Notes: generated from the sequence alone by a model not told the origin. Shown: positions 44,525 to 52,926, counted from the stretch's first letter. The stretch: DNA of 64,000 nt from Azospirillum lipoferum (GCF_024170005.1 NZ_JALJXJ010000001.1:741509-805508); one strand, 5' to 3'. Made by a program: numbers and translations.

Positions 44525-45481
44525 ATGTTCCATCTCCGCCTCGTCCCCGACAACACCAAGATCCCCTTCATGAACGGCCGCATCGCCGGCCTCGTCGTGT
44601 CGGCGGTCCTGTCCATCGCGTCCGTCATCCTGTTCTTCCACCCCGGCCTGAACTACGGCATCGACTTCCGTGGCGGCATCGTCATCGAAGCCCGCACGCC
44701 ACAGGCCGCGGACTTCGCCTCGCTGCGTCACACCCTGTCCGGCCTTGGCATGGGACAGGTGGCGTTGCAGGAGTTCGGGTCGCCGCAGGATGTGCTGATC
44801 CGCCTGGAACGGCAGCCCGGCGACGACGCCGCCCAGCAGGTCGCCGCCGACAAGGTGCGCAACACGCTGGCGCAATCAATCCCCGGCACCCAGGTCCGCC
44901 GTGTCGAGGCGGTCGGCGCGTCGGTCAGCGGCGAGCTGTTCGCCAACGGCATGCTGGCGCTCGGCCTCGCCATGCTGGCGATGCTGGTCTACATCTGGTT
45001 CCGCTTCGAATGGCAGTTCGGCTTCGGCGCGGTGGTGACGCTGATTCTCGACATCACCAAGATCGTCGGCTTCTATGCCATCACCGACATCCAGTTCAAC
45101 CTGACGGCCGTGGCGGCGATCCTGACCGTCATGGGTTATTCGGTGAACGACAAGGTCGTGGTCTATGACCGCATGCGCGAGAACCTGCGCATTTACAAGA
45201 AGATGCCGTTGCGCGACCTGATCGACATGTCGATCAACGAGACGCTGAACCGTACGGTCGGCACGTCGGTCTGTACGCTGTTGTCGATCATCCCGCTGGC
45301 GCTCTTCGGCGGCGAGGCGCTGCAGGACTTCGGCATCGTGCTGATCTTCGGCGTTATCCTTGCGACCAGCTCGTCGGTGTTCATCGCGGCACCCATCTTG
45401 CTGTTCCTGGGCGAGAACCGGTTGCGGCGCGGCGCTCCCGATTCAGCCTCGGCGGGCAACACCCCGGCGACCACGCCGTAA
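44525..45481 (+). CDS. secF: Protein translocase subunit SecF
   Basis: Partner of SecD, 318 aa with six predicted membrane helices. The opening block (MNGRIAGLVVSAVLSIAS) leads into GLNYGIDFRGGIVIE, the SecF motif. The conserved D4 segment is GYSVNDKVVVYDRMRENL, with TSVCTLLSIIPLALFGGEAL after it. GAGAGG precedes the start by 7 nt. It is followed 30 nt later by the Mth938-like gene, a conserved alphaproteobacterial arrangement. Confidence 0.97.
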   Translation: MFHLRLVPDNTKIPFMNGRIAGLVVSAVLSIASVILFFHPGLNYGIDFRGGIVIEARTPQAADFASLRHTLSGLGMGQVALQEFGSPQDVLIRLERQPGDDAAQQVAADKVRNTLAQSIPGTQVRRVEAVGASVSGELFANGMLALGLAMLAMLVYIWFRFEWQFGFGAVVTLILDITKIVGFYAITDIQFNLTAVAAILTVMGYSVNDKVVVYDRMRENLRIYKKMPLRDLIDMSINETLNRTVGTSVCTLLSIIPLALFGGEALQDFGIVLIFGVILATSSSVFIAAPILLFLGENRLRRGAPDSASAGNTPATTP

Positions 45482-45511
45482 GACCGGGCGTTTAGCAGAG
45501 GAGAGGGCAGC

Positions 45512-45889
45512 ATGGCCGACATCATGCCGATGATCCCGTCGGACCGTCAGGTCATCGACGGCTACGGTCCGGGGCAGTTCTGCATTTCCGGCCAGTGGCG
45601 TGTCGGCGCGGTGATCGTGTTGCCCGACCGCACCCTGCCGTGGGAGGCGACCGACGTCGCCTCCCTGTCGGTGGAGGACTTCGGACCGGTGCTGGCGGCC
45701 GAGCCGAAGGTGGAAATCCTTCTGCTCGGCACCGGTGCCACCATGCGCATGATCCCGAGGGCGCTACGCCTCGGCCTGCGCGAGCAGGGCGTGGTGGTGG
45801 AGCTGATGGACAGCCGGGCGGTGTGCCGGACCTATAACGTCCTGCTGGCCGAGGGCCGGCGGGTAGCTGCGGCGATGCTGCCGGTTTGA
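45512..45889 (+). CDS. Mth938-like (DUF498/NDUFAF3-type) protein
   Basis: A 125-aa cytosolic or membrane-peripheral protein. IDGYGPGQFCISGQWRVGAV, LLLGTGATMRMIPRALRLGL and VELMDSRAVCRTYNVLLAEG match the Mth938 fold. Its mitochondrial relative NDUFAF3 assists complex I assembly, and alphaproteobacteria usually carry it right behind secF. A second assembly-factor homologue (a squalene/phytoene synthase-like gene, 50574-51428) lies a few kilobases away. Exact role in bacteria is unproven. GGAGAGGG precedes the ATG. Confidence 0.9.
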   Translation: MADIMPMIPSDRQVIDGYGPGQFCISGQWRVGAVIVLPDRTLPWEATDVASLSVEDFGPVLAAEPKVEILLLGTGATMRMIPRALRLGLREQGVVVELMDSRAVCRTYNVLLAEGRRVAAAMLPV

Positions 45890-45922
45890 TAGGCATTGAA
45901 GCCGTAACGGCTAGGCACCAAT

Positions 45923-45939
45923 GTAAGGATATTCCTTAC
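45923..45939. promoter_or_regulatory. Candidate operator/promoter of the MazEF-like pair
   Basis: GTAAGGA-TAT-TCCTTAC is a perfect 7-bp dyad with a 3-nt centre, ending 11 nt before the antitoxin ATG. MazE/AbrB antitoxins autoregulate by binding such palindromes. TACTAT at 45937-45942 could be the -10 element, which would put the transcript start at or next to the ATG, giving a nearly leaderless message. Confidence 0.55.
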
Positions 45940-45950
45940 TATGGTGCTCC

Positions 45951-46166
45951 ATGATCACCAGCAAGCTGACCAGCAAGGCCCAGACGACCATTCCGCAACC
46001 GGTGCGGGCAGCCCTGGGCCTGCATGAGGGCGACGAGATCGCCTATCGTATCGAAGATGACCGTGTTATCCTGACCCGAGTCGCTCCGGCTCCCACAGAC
46101 GATCCCTTCCACTGCTTTACGGAATGGGACAGTGAAGCGGATCGGCAGGCCTATGCCAGCCTTTGA
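45951..46166 (+). CDS. AbrB/MazE-family antitoxin
   Basis: A 71-aa protein. The N-terminal half is a SpoVT/AbrB swapped-hairpin DNA-binding domain: KLTSKAQTTIPQPVRAALGL, then GDEIAYRIEDDRVILTRV. The acidic C-terminal tail (DDPFHCFTEWDSEADRQAYA) is expected to wrap around and block the toxin. There is no good ribosome site within 12 nt of the ATG, consistent with a leaderless start. It overlaps the toxin gene by 14 nt, the usual arrangement of type II toxin-antitoxin pairs. Confidence 0.92.
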   Translation: MITSKLTSKAQTTIPQPVRAALGLHEGDEIAYRIEDDRVILTRVAPAPTDDPFHCFTEWDSEADRQAYASL

Positions 46167-46515
46167 AACCTGGAACGTCGTCAAGGTCCCGTTCCCTTAC
46201 GCCAACCGCCCGGTTCGCCAGCGTCGACCGGCATTGGTCATTGCCGCAGACGATCTGCAAGCAAGCCATAGCTTGATCTGGGTGTTGATGATCACCAGTG
46301 CCGAGAATCGGAGCTGGCCGTCCGATGTGCCTGTCAGCGACCTTGTTGTCGCAGGGTTGCCCGCTCCATCCGTCGTGCGGACGGCAAAGGTGGCCGTGAT
46401 CGACGCGCGTGACGCTGAAATGCTTGGTACTCTTGCCGACAGCGACCGTCAGACGGTCAGCCGCCAAGTTGGTCACCATCTTGAAGAGATGCTGAAGGTC
46501 GGTCGAAACGCGTAG
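46153..46515 (+). CDS. MazF/PemK-family toxin (endoribonuclease)
   Basis: A 120-aa protein of the MazF/PemK/Kid fold, predicted to cleave mRNA. MPAFETWNVVKVPFPYANRP with RRPALVIAADD is the start of the fold, and VVRTAKVAVIDARDAEMLGT is the second conserved block. The start at ATG 46153 lies inside the antitoxin gene; GTG 46132 is less likely. Cleavage sequence cannot be predicted. The pair is flanked by core genes with no remnant of a mobile element. Confidence 0.9.
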   Translation: MPAFETWNVVKVPFPYANRPVRQRRPALVIAADDLQASHSLIWVLMITSAENRSWPSDVPVSDLVVAGLPAPSVVRTAKVAVIDARDAEMLGTLADSDRQTVSRQVGHHLEEMLKVGRNA

Positions 46516-46526
46516 CACCCAAACGA

Positions 46527-46552
46527 CAAAGGCGCCCATTCGGGCGCCTTTG
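46527..46552. terminator. Bidirectional terminator between toxin gene and sodB
   Basis: CAAAGGCGCCC (46527-46537) with GGGCGCCTTTG (46542-46552) and an ATTC loop; T-rich sequence (GTTTTC) follows on the plus side and a shorter T-run on the minus side. Confidence 0.85.
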
Positions 46553-46575
46553 CGTTTTCAACCCGCTACTAAACC

Positions 46576-47169
46576 TTACGCAGCCAGCTGCTCGGCGGCG
46601 AAGTCCCAGTTGGCGAGGTTGTCGATGACCGCCTTCACGAAGTCGGCGCGGCGGTTCTGGAAATCGACGTAATAGGCATGCTCCCAAACGTCGATCGTGA
46701 ACAGCGGCTTCTGGCCGTGGGCCAGCGGGGTGTCGGCGTTGCCGGTCTTGCCGACCTTCAGCTTGCCGCCGTCCAGGTACAGCCAGGCCCAGCCCGAGCC
46801 GAACTGGGTCAGGGCGGCCTGGGTCAGCTCTTCCTTGAACTTCTCGACGCTGCCGAAGTCGGCGACGATGCGCTGTTCCAGGGCGGCCGGCATCTTGCCG
46901 CCGTCCTTCTTCAGGCACTGCCAGAAGAAGGTGTGATTCCACACCTGGGCGGCGTTGTTGAAGATGCCGACCTTGGACGCATCGCCGACCGAGGCCTTGA
47001 TGACCTCCTCCAGGCTGGCGTTGGCCAGCGGGGTGTCCTTGGTCAGGTTGTTCAGGTTGGTGACGTAGGTCTGGTGGTGCTTGTCATGGTGCAGGTGCAG
47101 GGTCTCCGACGAGATGTACGGAGCCAGAGCGTCGTATGCATACGGAAGCGGCGGAAGTTCGAACGCCAT
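46576..47169 (-). CDS. sodB: Superoxide dismutase, Fe type
   Basis: Cytosolic enzyme that converts superoxide to hydrogen peroxide and oxygen. It is 197 aa from ATG 47169. Metal ligands are His27, His79, Asp160 and His164 (DVWEHAYYVDF). Gln75 in NNAAQVWNHTFFW points to the iron-type enzyme. The start is supported by GAGAGGG 8 nt upstream. That ribosome site overlaps the end of hpnE, whose stop lies 5 nt before the sodB ATG, so translation of the two may be coupled even if sodB has its own promoter. Confidence 0.97.
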   Translation of the reverse strand: MAFELPPLPYAYDALAPYISSETLHLHHDKHHQTYVTNLNNLTKDTPLANASLEEVIKASVGDASKVGIFNNAAQVWNHTFFWQCLKKDGGKMPAALEQRIVADFGSVEKFKEELTQAALTQFGSGWAWLYLDGGKLKVGKTGNADTPLAHGQKPLFTIDVWEHAYYVDFQNRRADFVKAVIDNLANWDFAAEQLAA

Positions 47170-47174
47170 TTGAT

Positions 47175-48563
47175 TTACCCTCTCTTCTTTGATTGTCCTT
47201 CCGGGCCGCGCCTTGCGAGCACGGCACCTCCGTCCGTCCAAATAGGCCGATGACGGAAGCTTGTGAAGGCCGGAAACAGTCCCGAACGTCGTATAGGGTT
47301 ATTTCCATTCGACAAAGTGGCCTCGGCCGCCCGGCTTCCCGAGCGCACGGCAGCCTCCAACGTGGCGGGAAGCCCCGTTTCGGTCCAGTCACCGGCCAGA
47401 GTCAGGTTGTTCCAGTGGGTGCGCGTCTTCGGGCGGCGAGCGACCGATTCGGGAGACTGGTCAGGGGTTGCCCGCCGCTCCTTCACCACGCGGAAGGGCG
47501 GAATCTGCCCTTCGAGTCGCGGCACCGGGTTCAGGTGGGGAGCGATCTCCGCCCACAGCCGGCCGGCGATCACCTCGGCCGGCAGGTCGGCCAGGGCATC
47601 TGCGTCGCTGATGGTGACAGACAGCAGGTCGTCGCGGGCGAACAGCCATTCCGCCGTGCCGCCGACCAGCCCGACGAATGGCAAACCGCCCGGCAGCCGC
47701 ACTGGCATGTCCAACCGGAAATGCAGGTTGACGATGGCGGGCCCGGGAGGCGGCACGGTAAGTCCCGGCACCAGCCGTTCCGCCACCCAGGCTGGCGTGG
47801 CGAGGATCACGCCGTCGTCCGCGCCGAGCGCCACGGCACTGCCGCCGGCGGCGAAGCCGGTCAAGCGGTCTCCTTCGTAGGTCAGCCCGTCGACCCGTGC
47901 ACCGAGATGCAGCACCGCACCAGCCGACCTCAGCCGGGCCAAGGCCGGGTCGACGAAGGCGGCGGAGAGGCCCCGTGGCGCCAGCACCGGCCGGCAGGCC
48001 GCCTCGCCGCGCAGCAGCGTCTCGCGCAGTACCGCACCGAACAGACGGGCGGAGACCCGCTCCACCGGCCCATTCAGGGCGGACACCGCCAGGGGGCGCC
48101 ATAGCCGCTCGAACAGGGCTCCGGATGGAGACAGGCGGTCGGCAACGGAATGATGCCGGCCAGCTGTCAGACAGAGTAGGGAGGCAAGATAGTCGAGCGG
48201 CCGGCTGCCCGGCACCCGGCGCGCGGGGTCGAACAGCCACAGCCCTCCGGGACGCAGGGTCCAGGTGGTGCCGTCATGCAGGTCGAGGAAGGGAAAAGCC
48301 GCCGGTCGCAGTTCCTCCAGCGCATCGGCTCCGCCGGTCCGCCGGGCATAGTCGAGCAGCGTGCGGTTGCCACTGAGCACCATGTGGTTGCCGTTGTCGA
48401 TCGACCGGCCCAGCGTGGCGTCATGGAAGCTGCGGCAGCGTCCGCCGGCCTGCGGAGCCTGATCATAGACGGCGACACGCCGGCCTGCCTCGGCCAGCCG
48501 AACGGCGGCTGCCAGCCCGGCGAGCCCGGCACCGATGACATGGACGATGCCCGGTGCGCTCAT
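47175..48563 (-). CDS. hpnE: Hydroxysqualene dehydroxylase HpnE
   Basis: FAD-dependent oxidoreductase that converts hydroxysqualene to squalene, the last step before hopanoid cyclisation. The protein is 462 aa. The FAD motif HVIGAGLAGLAAAVRLAEAG (about residues 8-27) and GGRCRSF are clear, and NLTLAGDWTETGLPATLEAA near residue 395 is the usual C-terminal block. About 45 further codons follow, using rare ATA, AGA and AGG and reading through the presumed sodB leader, so the C-terminal tail looks like an acquired extension. The start overlaps the hpnD stop (TGATG). It is the third gene of hpnCDE. Confidence 0.93.
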   Translation of the reverse strand: MSAPGIVHVIGAGLAGLAAAVRLAEAGRRVAVYDQAPQAGGRCRSFHDATLGRSIDNGNHMVLSGNRTLLDYARRTGGADALEELRPAAFPFLDLHDGTTWTLRPGGLWLFDPARRVPGSRPLDYLASLLCLTAGRHHSVADRLSPSGALFERLWRPLAVSALNGPVERVSARLFGAVLRETLLRGEAACRPVLAPRGLSAAFVDPALARLRSAGAVLHLGARVDGLTYEGDRLTGFAAGGSAVALGADDGVILATPAWVAERLVPGLTVPPPGPAIVNLHFRLDMPVRLPGGLPFVGLVGGTAEWLFARDDLLSVTISDADALADLPAEVIAGRLWAEIAPHLNPVPRLEGQIPPFRVVKERRATPDQSPESVARRPKTRTHWNNLTLAGDWTETGLPATLEAAVRSGSRAAEATLSNGNNPIRRSGLFPAFTSFRHRPIWTDGGAVLARRGPEGQSKKRG

Positions 48564-49507
48564 CAGGCGGCCGGGGGAATGCCGAGCATGCAGCGCACCG
48601 CCACCCAGGCGCTTTCACGCCGACCAACCCGCACGCGCGCTGTCAGGTCGCGCCAGCCGGCCGCGCGCAGGCGCTTCAGCAGCCGGTGATACAGCACCAT
48701 CATCGCGGTGGCCGCCCACAGCGATCCGCGTGCCTGACCGGCGATGGCGGAGCGTGCCTCGGCGAAGCGGGTCTCGGCGAGCGCGGCGAGCGCCTCACAG
48801 GCCCGGGGCAGGGCCGGGTGAGCCAGGACTGCGTCCGGATCGTTGCCGTCGATGCCAGCCGCCAGCAGCAGCTCGCGCGGCAGATAGAGCCGCCCCAGCT
48901 CCGCATCCTCGGCCAGATCGCGCAGGATGTTGGTCAGTTGCAACGCCTCGCCCAGCGCCAGGGCAAACCGTTCGGTTGCCGGATCGGCGCGGTCGAAGAC
49001 GCGGATCGCCAGCATGCCGACGGCCCCGGCGACACGCCGGCAATAGAGTCGCAAGGTGTCGAGATCGGGAGCCTGCATACCGCCGGAACCAGATTCCTCT
49101 CCGGCGACATCCATCGCCATGCCATCGATCAGCGCCTCCAGCTCAGCCCGTGGCAGGCTGTACCGTTCGATGGCGCCCTTCAAGGCGGCCGTCAGCGGCC
49201 CGTTGGGAGCACCACCGATATAAAGATCGCGGATATCGCGGCGCCAGGCGTCCAGAGCGGCCCGCTTGGCGGCAGGCTCGCCCGGTTCGTCGGCGATGTC
49301 ATCGATGCAGCGGCAGAAGGCGTAGATGGCGAACATCGCCGCCCGCTTGGAGGCAGGCAGAAGACGCATCGGCCAATAGAAGGTGCTGCCCGACTTGGCG
49401 GTGACGGCGGTCGCCGTGTCGGGCGCTTTCTTGTCCGGCGCCTGCTTGTCCAGCGACGTCATGGATACCGGTTCCAGCGGGGCCGTCTCCAGCGGCGGAG
49501 GGGTCAT
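48563..49507 (-). CDS. hpnD: Presqualene diphosphate synthase HpnD
   Basis: Joins two farnesyl diphosphate molecules to make presqualene diphosphate. It is 314 aa from ATG 49507, chosen because AGGA lies 8 nt upstream; ATG 49462 is a fallback. SGSTFYWPMRLLPASKRAAM, the first Asp-rich motif CIDDIADEP and the second motif NILRDLAEDAELGRLYLP are diagnostic of HpnD. The N-terminal 45 residues are a disordered Pro/Thr/Lys-rich tail. The order hpnC-hpnD-hpnE is conserved. Two tandem palindromes lie just before this gene. Confidence 0.94.
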   Translation of the reverse strand: MTPPPLETAPLEPVSMTSLDKQAPDKKAPDTATAVTAKSGSTFYWPMRLLPASKRAAMFAIYAFCRCIDDIADEPGEPAAKRAALDAWRRDIRDLYIGGAPNGPLTAALKGAIERYSLPRAELEALIDGMAMDVAGEESGSGGMQAPDLDTLRLYCRRVAGAVGMLAIRVFDRADPATERFALALGEALQLTNILRDLAEDAELGRLYLPRELLLAAGIDGNDPDAVLAHPALPRACEALAALAETRFAEARSAIAGQARGSLWAATAMMVLYHRLLKRLRAAGWRDLTARVRVGRRESAWVAVRCMLGIPPAA

Positions 49508-49526
49508 CTGTAGCATCCTGGGCATT

Positions 49527-49566
49527 GCACGTCGCGACGTGCCTGTCGGTGCACGTCGCGACATGC
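49527..49566. repeat. Two tandem 16-bp palindromes between hpnC and hpnD
   Basis: GCACGTCGCGACGTGC (49527-49542) is a perfect palindrome. A second copy at 49551-49566 differs by one base (GACATGC). The start-to-start distance is 24 bp. The two copies can pair with each other to give a 16-bp RNA hairpin with an 8-nt loop. They lie 11 nt after hpnC and 19 nt before the hpnD start. This could be a protein operator, a processing site or a stability hairpin tuning HpnC versus HpnD/E. Confidence 0.7.
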
Positions 49567-49577
49567 GGCCCCGGAGT

Positions 49578-50450
49578 TTATGCGGCGGAGAAGCTCCGCG
49601 CCAGCCCCCGCGCCACGGCGGCCAGCTTGTGGTGCGCCCCCAGCGTCACCCGCGCCTTCATCGGGTCGCGGGCCTTCAGCCGCCGCGACAGCGATTCGGC
49701 GAGGCTGAGGATCACCGCCGCCTCCATCCGCAGCCCGCGATGCTGGATCAGGCCGGGCAGGGCGGATGCACGTTCCAGCAGCCGGTCGGTATGTTCCAGT
49801 GCCTGATCAAAGATGGTGCGCAGGCGGGCATCGCTTTCGACCTCCACCAGACGTTCGACGCTGATCCCGGCCTCGTCGAACCAGCCCAGCGGGATATAGC
49901 AGCGGCCGAGCTGGGTCCAGTCCTCCCGCGCGTCCTGGAGATGGTTCAGCACCTGCAAGGCGGAGCACAGCGCATCCGACGCCGGCCCGGCCGCCACCCC
50001 TTCGCCATGCAGCTCCAGCAGGTAGCGGCCCACCGGGTTGGCGGAGAAGCGGCAGTAGAGAAGCAAATCGCTCCAGCTGTGGCAGCGGGCGCCGACCGAA
50101 TCGCGGCGGAAGGCGCGCAGGATTTGCCGGGCGTGACGATCGCTGACGCCCGTCTTCTGCAAGCTCTCCCGCAGGTCGGTGGCCGGCTTCAGATAGGCAT
50201 GCTTGGCTTGGCCGGAGGTCAGCGCCCGTTCCAGCGCTTCCAGATAGGCCAGCTTGGTCTCCGGTTCGAGATCCGGATCGTCGGCGATGTCGTCGGCCAG
50301 ACGGACGAAACGGTAGAAGGCGATCACATGCGGACGCAGGTGCTTCGGCAGCAGGCGCGACGCGACGGGGAAATTCTCTCCCGATTCGTCCTTGCGTGCG
50401 ACCGGACCGGTCTTGCGGGGTTTCGTCGGAGCGATGTTGAAATCCGTCAT
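49578..50450 (-). CDS. hpnC: Hydroxysqualene synthase HpnC
   Basis: Converts presqualene diphosphate to hydroxysqualene. It is 290 aa from ATG 50450. ENFPVASRLLPKHLRPHVIA with the Asp motif RLADDIADDPDL (about residues 50-61) and the second motif NHLQDAREDWTQLGRCYIPL are the HpnC pattern. The frame upstream of 50450 has no stop but no coding character. It is the first gene of the hpnCDE unit and is divergent from the squalene/phytoene synthase-like gene, with a 123-bp shared promoter region. The three enzymes take farnesyl diphosphate to squalene; no squalene-hopene cyclase is in the window. Confidence 0.94.
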   Translation of the reverse strand: MTDFNIAPTKPRKTGPVARKDESGENFPVASRLLPKHLRPHVIAFYRFVRLADDIADDPDLEPETKLAYLEALERALTSGQAKHAYLKPATDLRESLQKTGVSDRHARQILRAFRRDSVGARCHSWSDLLLYCRFSANPVGRYLLELHGEGVAAGPASDALCSALQVLNHLQDAREDWTQLGRCYIPLGWFDEAGISVERLVEVESDARLRTIFDQALEHTDRLLERASALPGLIQHRGLRMEAAVILSLAESLSRRLKARDPMKARVTLGAHHKLAAVARGLARSFSAA

Positions 50451-50573
50451 GGGATCCCTGCCTGCTGCGCGTCGGGGCTGGCGGTGCGACCGTGTGTGCT
50501 TCATATAGGCGTGGCAACAGGCTTTGGCCCGTCCTTCCATCACTCCTCCCCTCTTTTTCCAATCGGGCATCCC

Positions 50574-51428
50574 ATGGTGAAGGCTGCGACCGACCTGTCC
50601 TATTGCGGACGGGAGGTTCGGAAATATGACAACGACCACTTTCTGGCAGGTCTGTTCACCCCCGCCGATAGGCGGGAGGCGACCTTCGCGCTTTACGCCT
50701 TCAACCTGGAGATCGCGAAAACGCGCGAGGTGGTCAGCGAACCGATCCTGGGCCAGATGAGATTGCAATTCTGGCGCGATGGCATCGAAGCCGTCTATGA
50801 GGATGGACCCGTACCGCGCCACGAGGTGATGGAGCCGCTGGCTCAGGCGGCCCATGGGCTGGGGCTGAGCCGTCCCCTGTTCGACCGGCTGATCGACGCG
50901 CGCGAAGCCGACCTGGACGACACCCCACCGGCCGATCTGGCCTGTCTCGTCAACTATGCCGAGGTCACGGGTTCGCCACTGGTCCAGTTGGCGCTGGAGA
51001 TCCTGGGTGTGCGGGATGCGGCGGCGGCGGCGGCGGGGCGCCATGTCGGCATCGCCTATGCCCTGTCCGGCATCCTGCGCGCGGTTCCGTTCCTTGCGCG
51101 TCAGCACCGGCAACGACTGCCGGACGATCTGATGCAGCGCCACGGCGCCAAGAGCGAGGATCTGTTCGCCGGCCGCTCGACGTCCGAACTGCGACCGGTG
51201 GTGGGCGAGATCGCCGATGTGGCGCGCAAGCATCTGAACGAGGCTCGTGCCCTGCGCCGTGAAGTGCCGAAGGCCGCCGTTCCGGCGCTGCTGCCGGCGA
51301 CGCTGGCCGACCTGCATCTGGGCGTCATCGCGCGGGAGGGCAACGACGTGTTCGCCCCACGCGTGATGCTGACCAACCCCTTCCGTCAGCTTCGGCTGGG
51401 CTGGGCGGCGATGCGCGGGCGCTACTGA
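50574..51428 (+). CDS. Squalene/phytoene synthase family protein, NDUFAF6-like
   Basis: A 284-aa protein of the trans-isoprenyl diphosphate synthase head-to-head fold. YCGREVRKYDNDHFLAGLFT and REATFALYAFNLEIAKTREV match the NDUFAF6-like subgroup. The Asp-rich motifs of true synthases are altered: the first is NLEIAKTRE in place of DDIAD. It therefore may not be catalytic. The mitochondrial relative NDUFAF6 helps assemble complex I, and the Mth938-like gene at 45512 is the relative of NDUFAF3. It converges with trmFO across a hairpin. Confidence 0.85.
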   Translation: MVKAATDLSYCGREVRKYDNDHFLAGLFTPADRREATFALYAFNLEIAKTREVVSEPILGQMRLQFWRDGIEAVYEDGPVPRHEVMEPLAQAAHGLGLSRPLFDRLIDAREADLDDTPPADLACLVNYAEVTGSPLVQLALEILGVRDAAAAAAGRHVGIAYALSGILRAVPFLARQHRQRLPDDLMQRHGAKSEDLFAGRSTSELRPVVGEIADVARKHLNEARALRREVPKAAVPALLPATLADLHLGVIAREGNDVFAPRVMLTNPFRQLRLGWAAMRGRY

Positions 51429-51437
51429 CGCCCGCGC
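51413..51437 (+). terminator. Hairpin at the end of the NDUFAF6-like gene
   Basis: GCGCGGGCG (51413-51421) pairs with CGCCCGCGC (51429-51437); the stop codon lies in the 7-nt loop. TTCCCTG follows. It probably separates the converging transcripts, with a weak U-tract. Confidence 0.55.
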
Positions 51438-51451
51438 TTCCCTGCCGATCA

Positions 51452-52795
51452 TCAGCCTTTCAGCCAGCCGTCCAGGTCGGCCAACGCCCGGCGGGTGTAG
51501 GCCAGCTTGCGGTCACGTCCGCGGATCTTGTCGTCGACCGGCGGGAACAGTCCGAAATTGACGTTCATCGGCTGGTAGGTCTCCGCCTCCGCTCCACCGG
51601 TGATGTGGCCGAGGATGGCACCGAGCGCCGTCGTCACCGGCGGCGTGCTGATCTCCTGTCCCAGACGCTCCGCCGCGGCGAAGCGGCCGGCGAGCAGGCC
51701 GACGGCAGCACTTTCCACATAGCCCTCGCAGCCCGTGACCTGACCGGCGAAACGCAGCCGGGGCAGCGACTTCAGCCGCAGGGCGGCGTCCAGGATGCGC
51801 GGGCTGTTCAGGAAGGTGTTGCGGTGCATGCCGCCCAGCCGCGCGAACTCGGCATTCTCCAGGCCGGGGATCATGCGGAAGATGCGCGCCTGTTCGGCAT
51901 GGCGCAGCTTGGTCTGGAAGCCGACGAGGTTGTACAGCGTGCCCAGTGCATTGTCCTGGCGCAGCTGGACCACGGCGTAGGGACGGCGTTCCGGCTTGTG
52001 CGGGTTGGTCAGGCCGACCGGCTTCATCGGTCCATAGCGCAGGGTGTCGACTCCGCGCTCCGCCATCACCTCGATGGGCAGGCAGCCTTCGAAGTAGGGG
52101 GTGTTCTTCTCCCACTCCTTGAAGTCGAGCTTCTCGCCCTCGATCAGCGCGGCGATGAAGGCGCGGTACTCGTCCTTCTCGAAGGCGCAGTTGATGTAGT
52201 CCTTGCCGGTGCCACCGGGACCCGGCTTGTCGTAGCGCGACTGGAACCACGCCTTCGACAGGTCGATGCTCTCCAGATAGACGATGGGGGCGATGGCGTC
52301 GAAGAAGGCCAGCGAGTCCTCGCCGGTCTGGGTGCGCACCGCATCTGCCAGGGCCGGAGAGGTGAGGGGACCGGTGGCGACGATGACGCTGTCCCACTCC
52401 TCCGGCGGCAGGCCCGCGACCTCCTCGCGCTGGATGGTGATGAGAGGATGGGTGGAGACGGCTTCCGTCACCGCGTCGGCGAAACCGTCGCGGTCCATGG
52501 CCAGCGCACCGCCGGCCGGCACCTTGTGCGCGTCGGCGCAACGCAGGATCAGCGAGCCGCAACGCCGCATCTCCTCGTGCAGCAGTCCGACCGCATTGTA
52601 TTCGGCATCGTCCGACCGGAAGGAGTTGGAGCAGACCAGCTCCGCCAGCTTCTCCGTGCTGTGGGCCTCGGTCTTGCGGACCGGCCGCATCTCGTGCAGC
52701 ACGACGGGCACGCCGCGGGAGGCGAGCTGCCAGGCGGCTTCCGAGCCGGCGAGACCGCCGCCGATGACATGAACGGGGCGAAGGGTGTCGGTCAT
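51452..52795 (-). CDS. trmFO: tRNA (uracil-54-C5)-methyltransferase TrmFO, folate/FAD-dependent
   Basis: Makes ribothymidine-54 in tRNA using methylenetetrahydrofolate and FADH2. It is 447 aa from ATG 52795. The FAD motif [20 protein letters not shown] (about residues 8-27), [20 protein letters not shown] and [20 protein letters not shown] are diagnostic. [10 protein letters not shown] and [10 protein letters not shown] near the C-terminus also fit. The in-frame upstream extension to 52882 is not needed. It is a single gene between two hairpins. Confidence 0.97.
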   Translation of the reverse strand: MTDTLRPVHVIGGGLAGSEAAWQLASRGVPVVLHEMRPVRKTEAHSTEKLAELVCSNSFRSDDAEYNAVGLLHEEMRRCGSLILRCADAHKVPAGGALAMDRDGFADAVTEAVSTHPLITIQREEVAGLPPEEWDSVIVATGPLTSPALADAVRTQTGEDSLAFFDAIAPIVYLESIDLSKAWFQSRYDKPGPGGTGKDYINCAFEKDEYRAFIAALIEGEKLDFKEWEKNTPYFEGCLPIEVMAERGVDTLRYGPMKPVGLTNPHKPERRPYAVVQLRQDNALGTLYNLVGFQTKLRHAEQARIFRMIPGLENAEFARLGGMHRNTFLNSPRILDAALRLKSLPRLRFAGQVTGCEGYVESAAVGLLAGRFAAAERLGQEISTPPVTTALGAILGHITGGAEAETYQPMNVNFGLFPPVDDKIRGRDRKLAYTRRALADLDGWLKG

Positions 52796-52897
52796 AGAGC
52801 TGATGTTCCAAACAAAAGACTGCGGACGATTCGCGCGCAATCTAGGCTGTCCGCTCCAAAAACGACAGTCCTCAAACGGCATTGGTCAAACACAGAT

Positions 52898-52926
52898 CAG
52901 CCGGCCTCCGCAAGGAAGGCCGGCTG
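52898..52926 (-). terminator. Hairpin after the Thr-rich lipoprotein gene
   Basis: CAGCCGGCCT (52898-52907) and AGGCCGGCTG (52917-52926) form a perfect 10-bp stem with a 9-nt loop. On the minus strand ATCTGTGTTT follows. It lies between the small lipoprotein gene and trmFO and likely ends the former. Confidence 0.65.
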
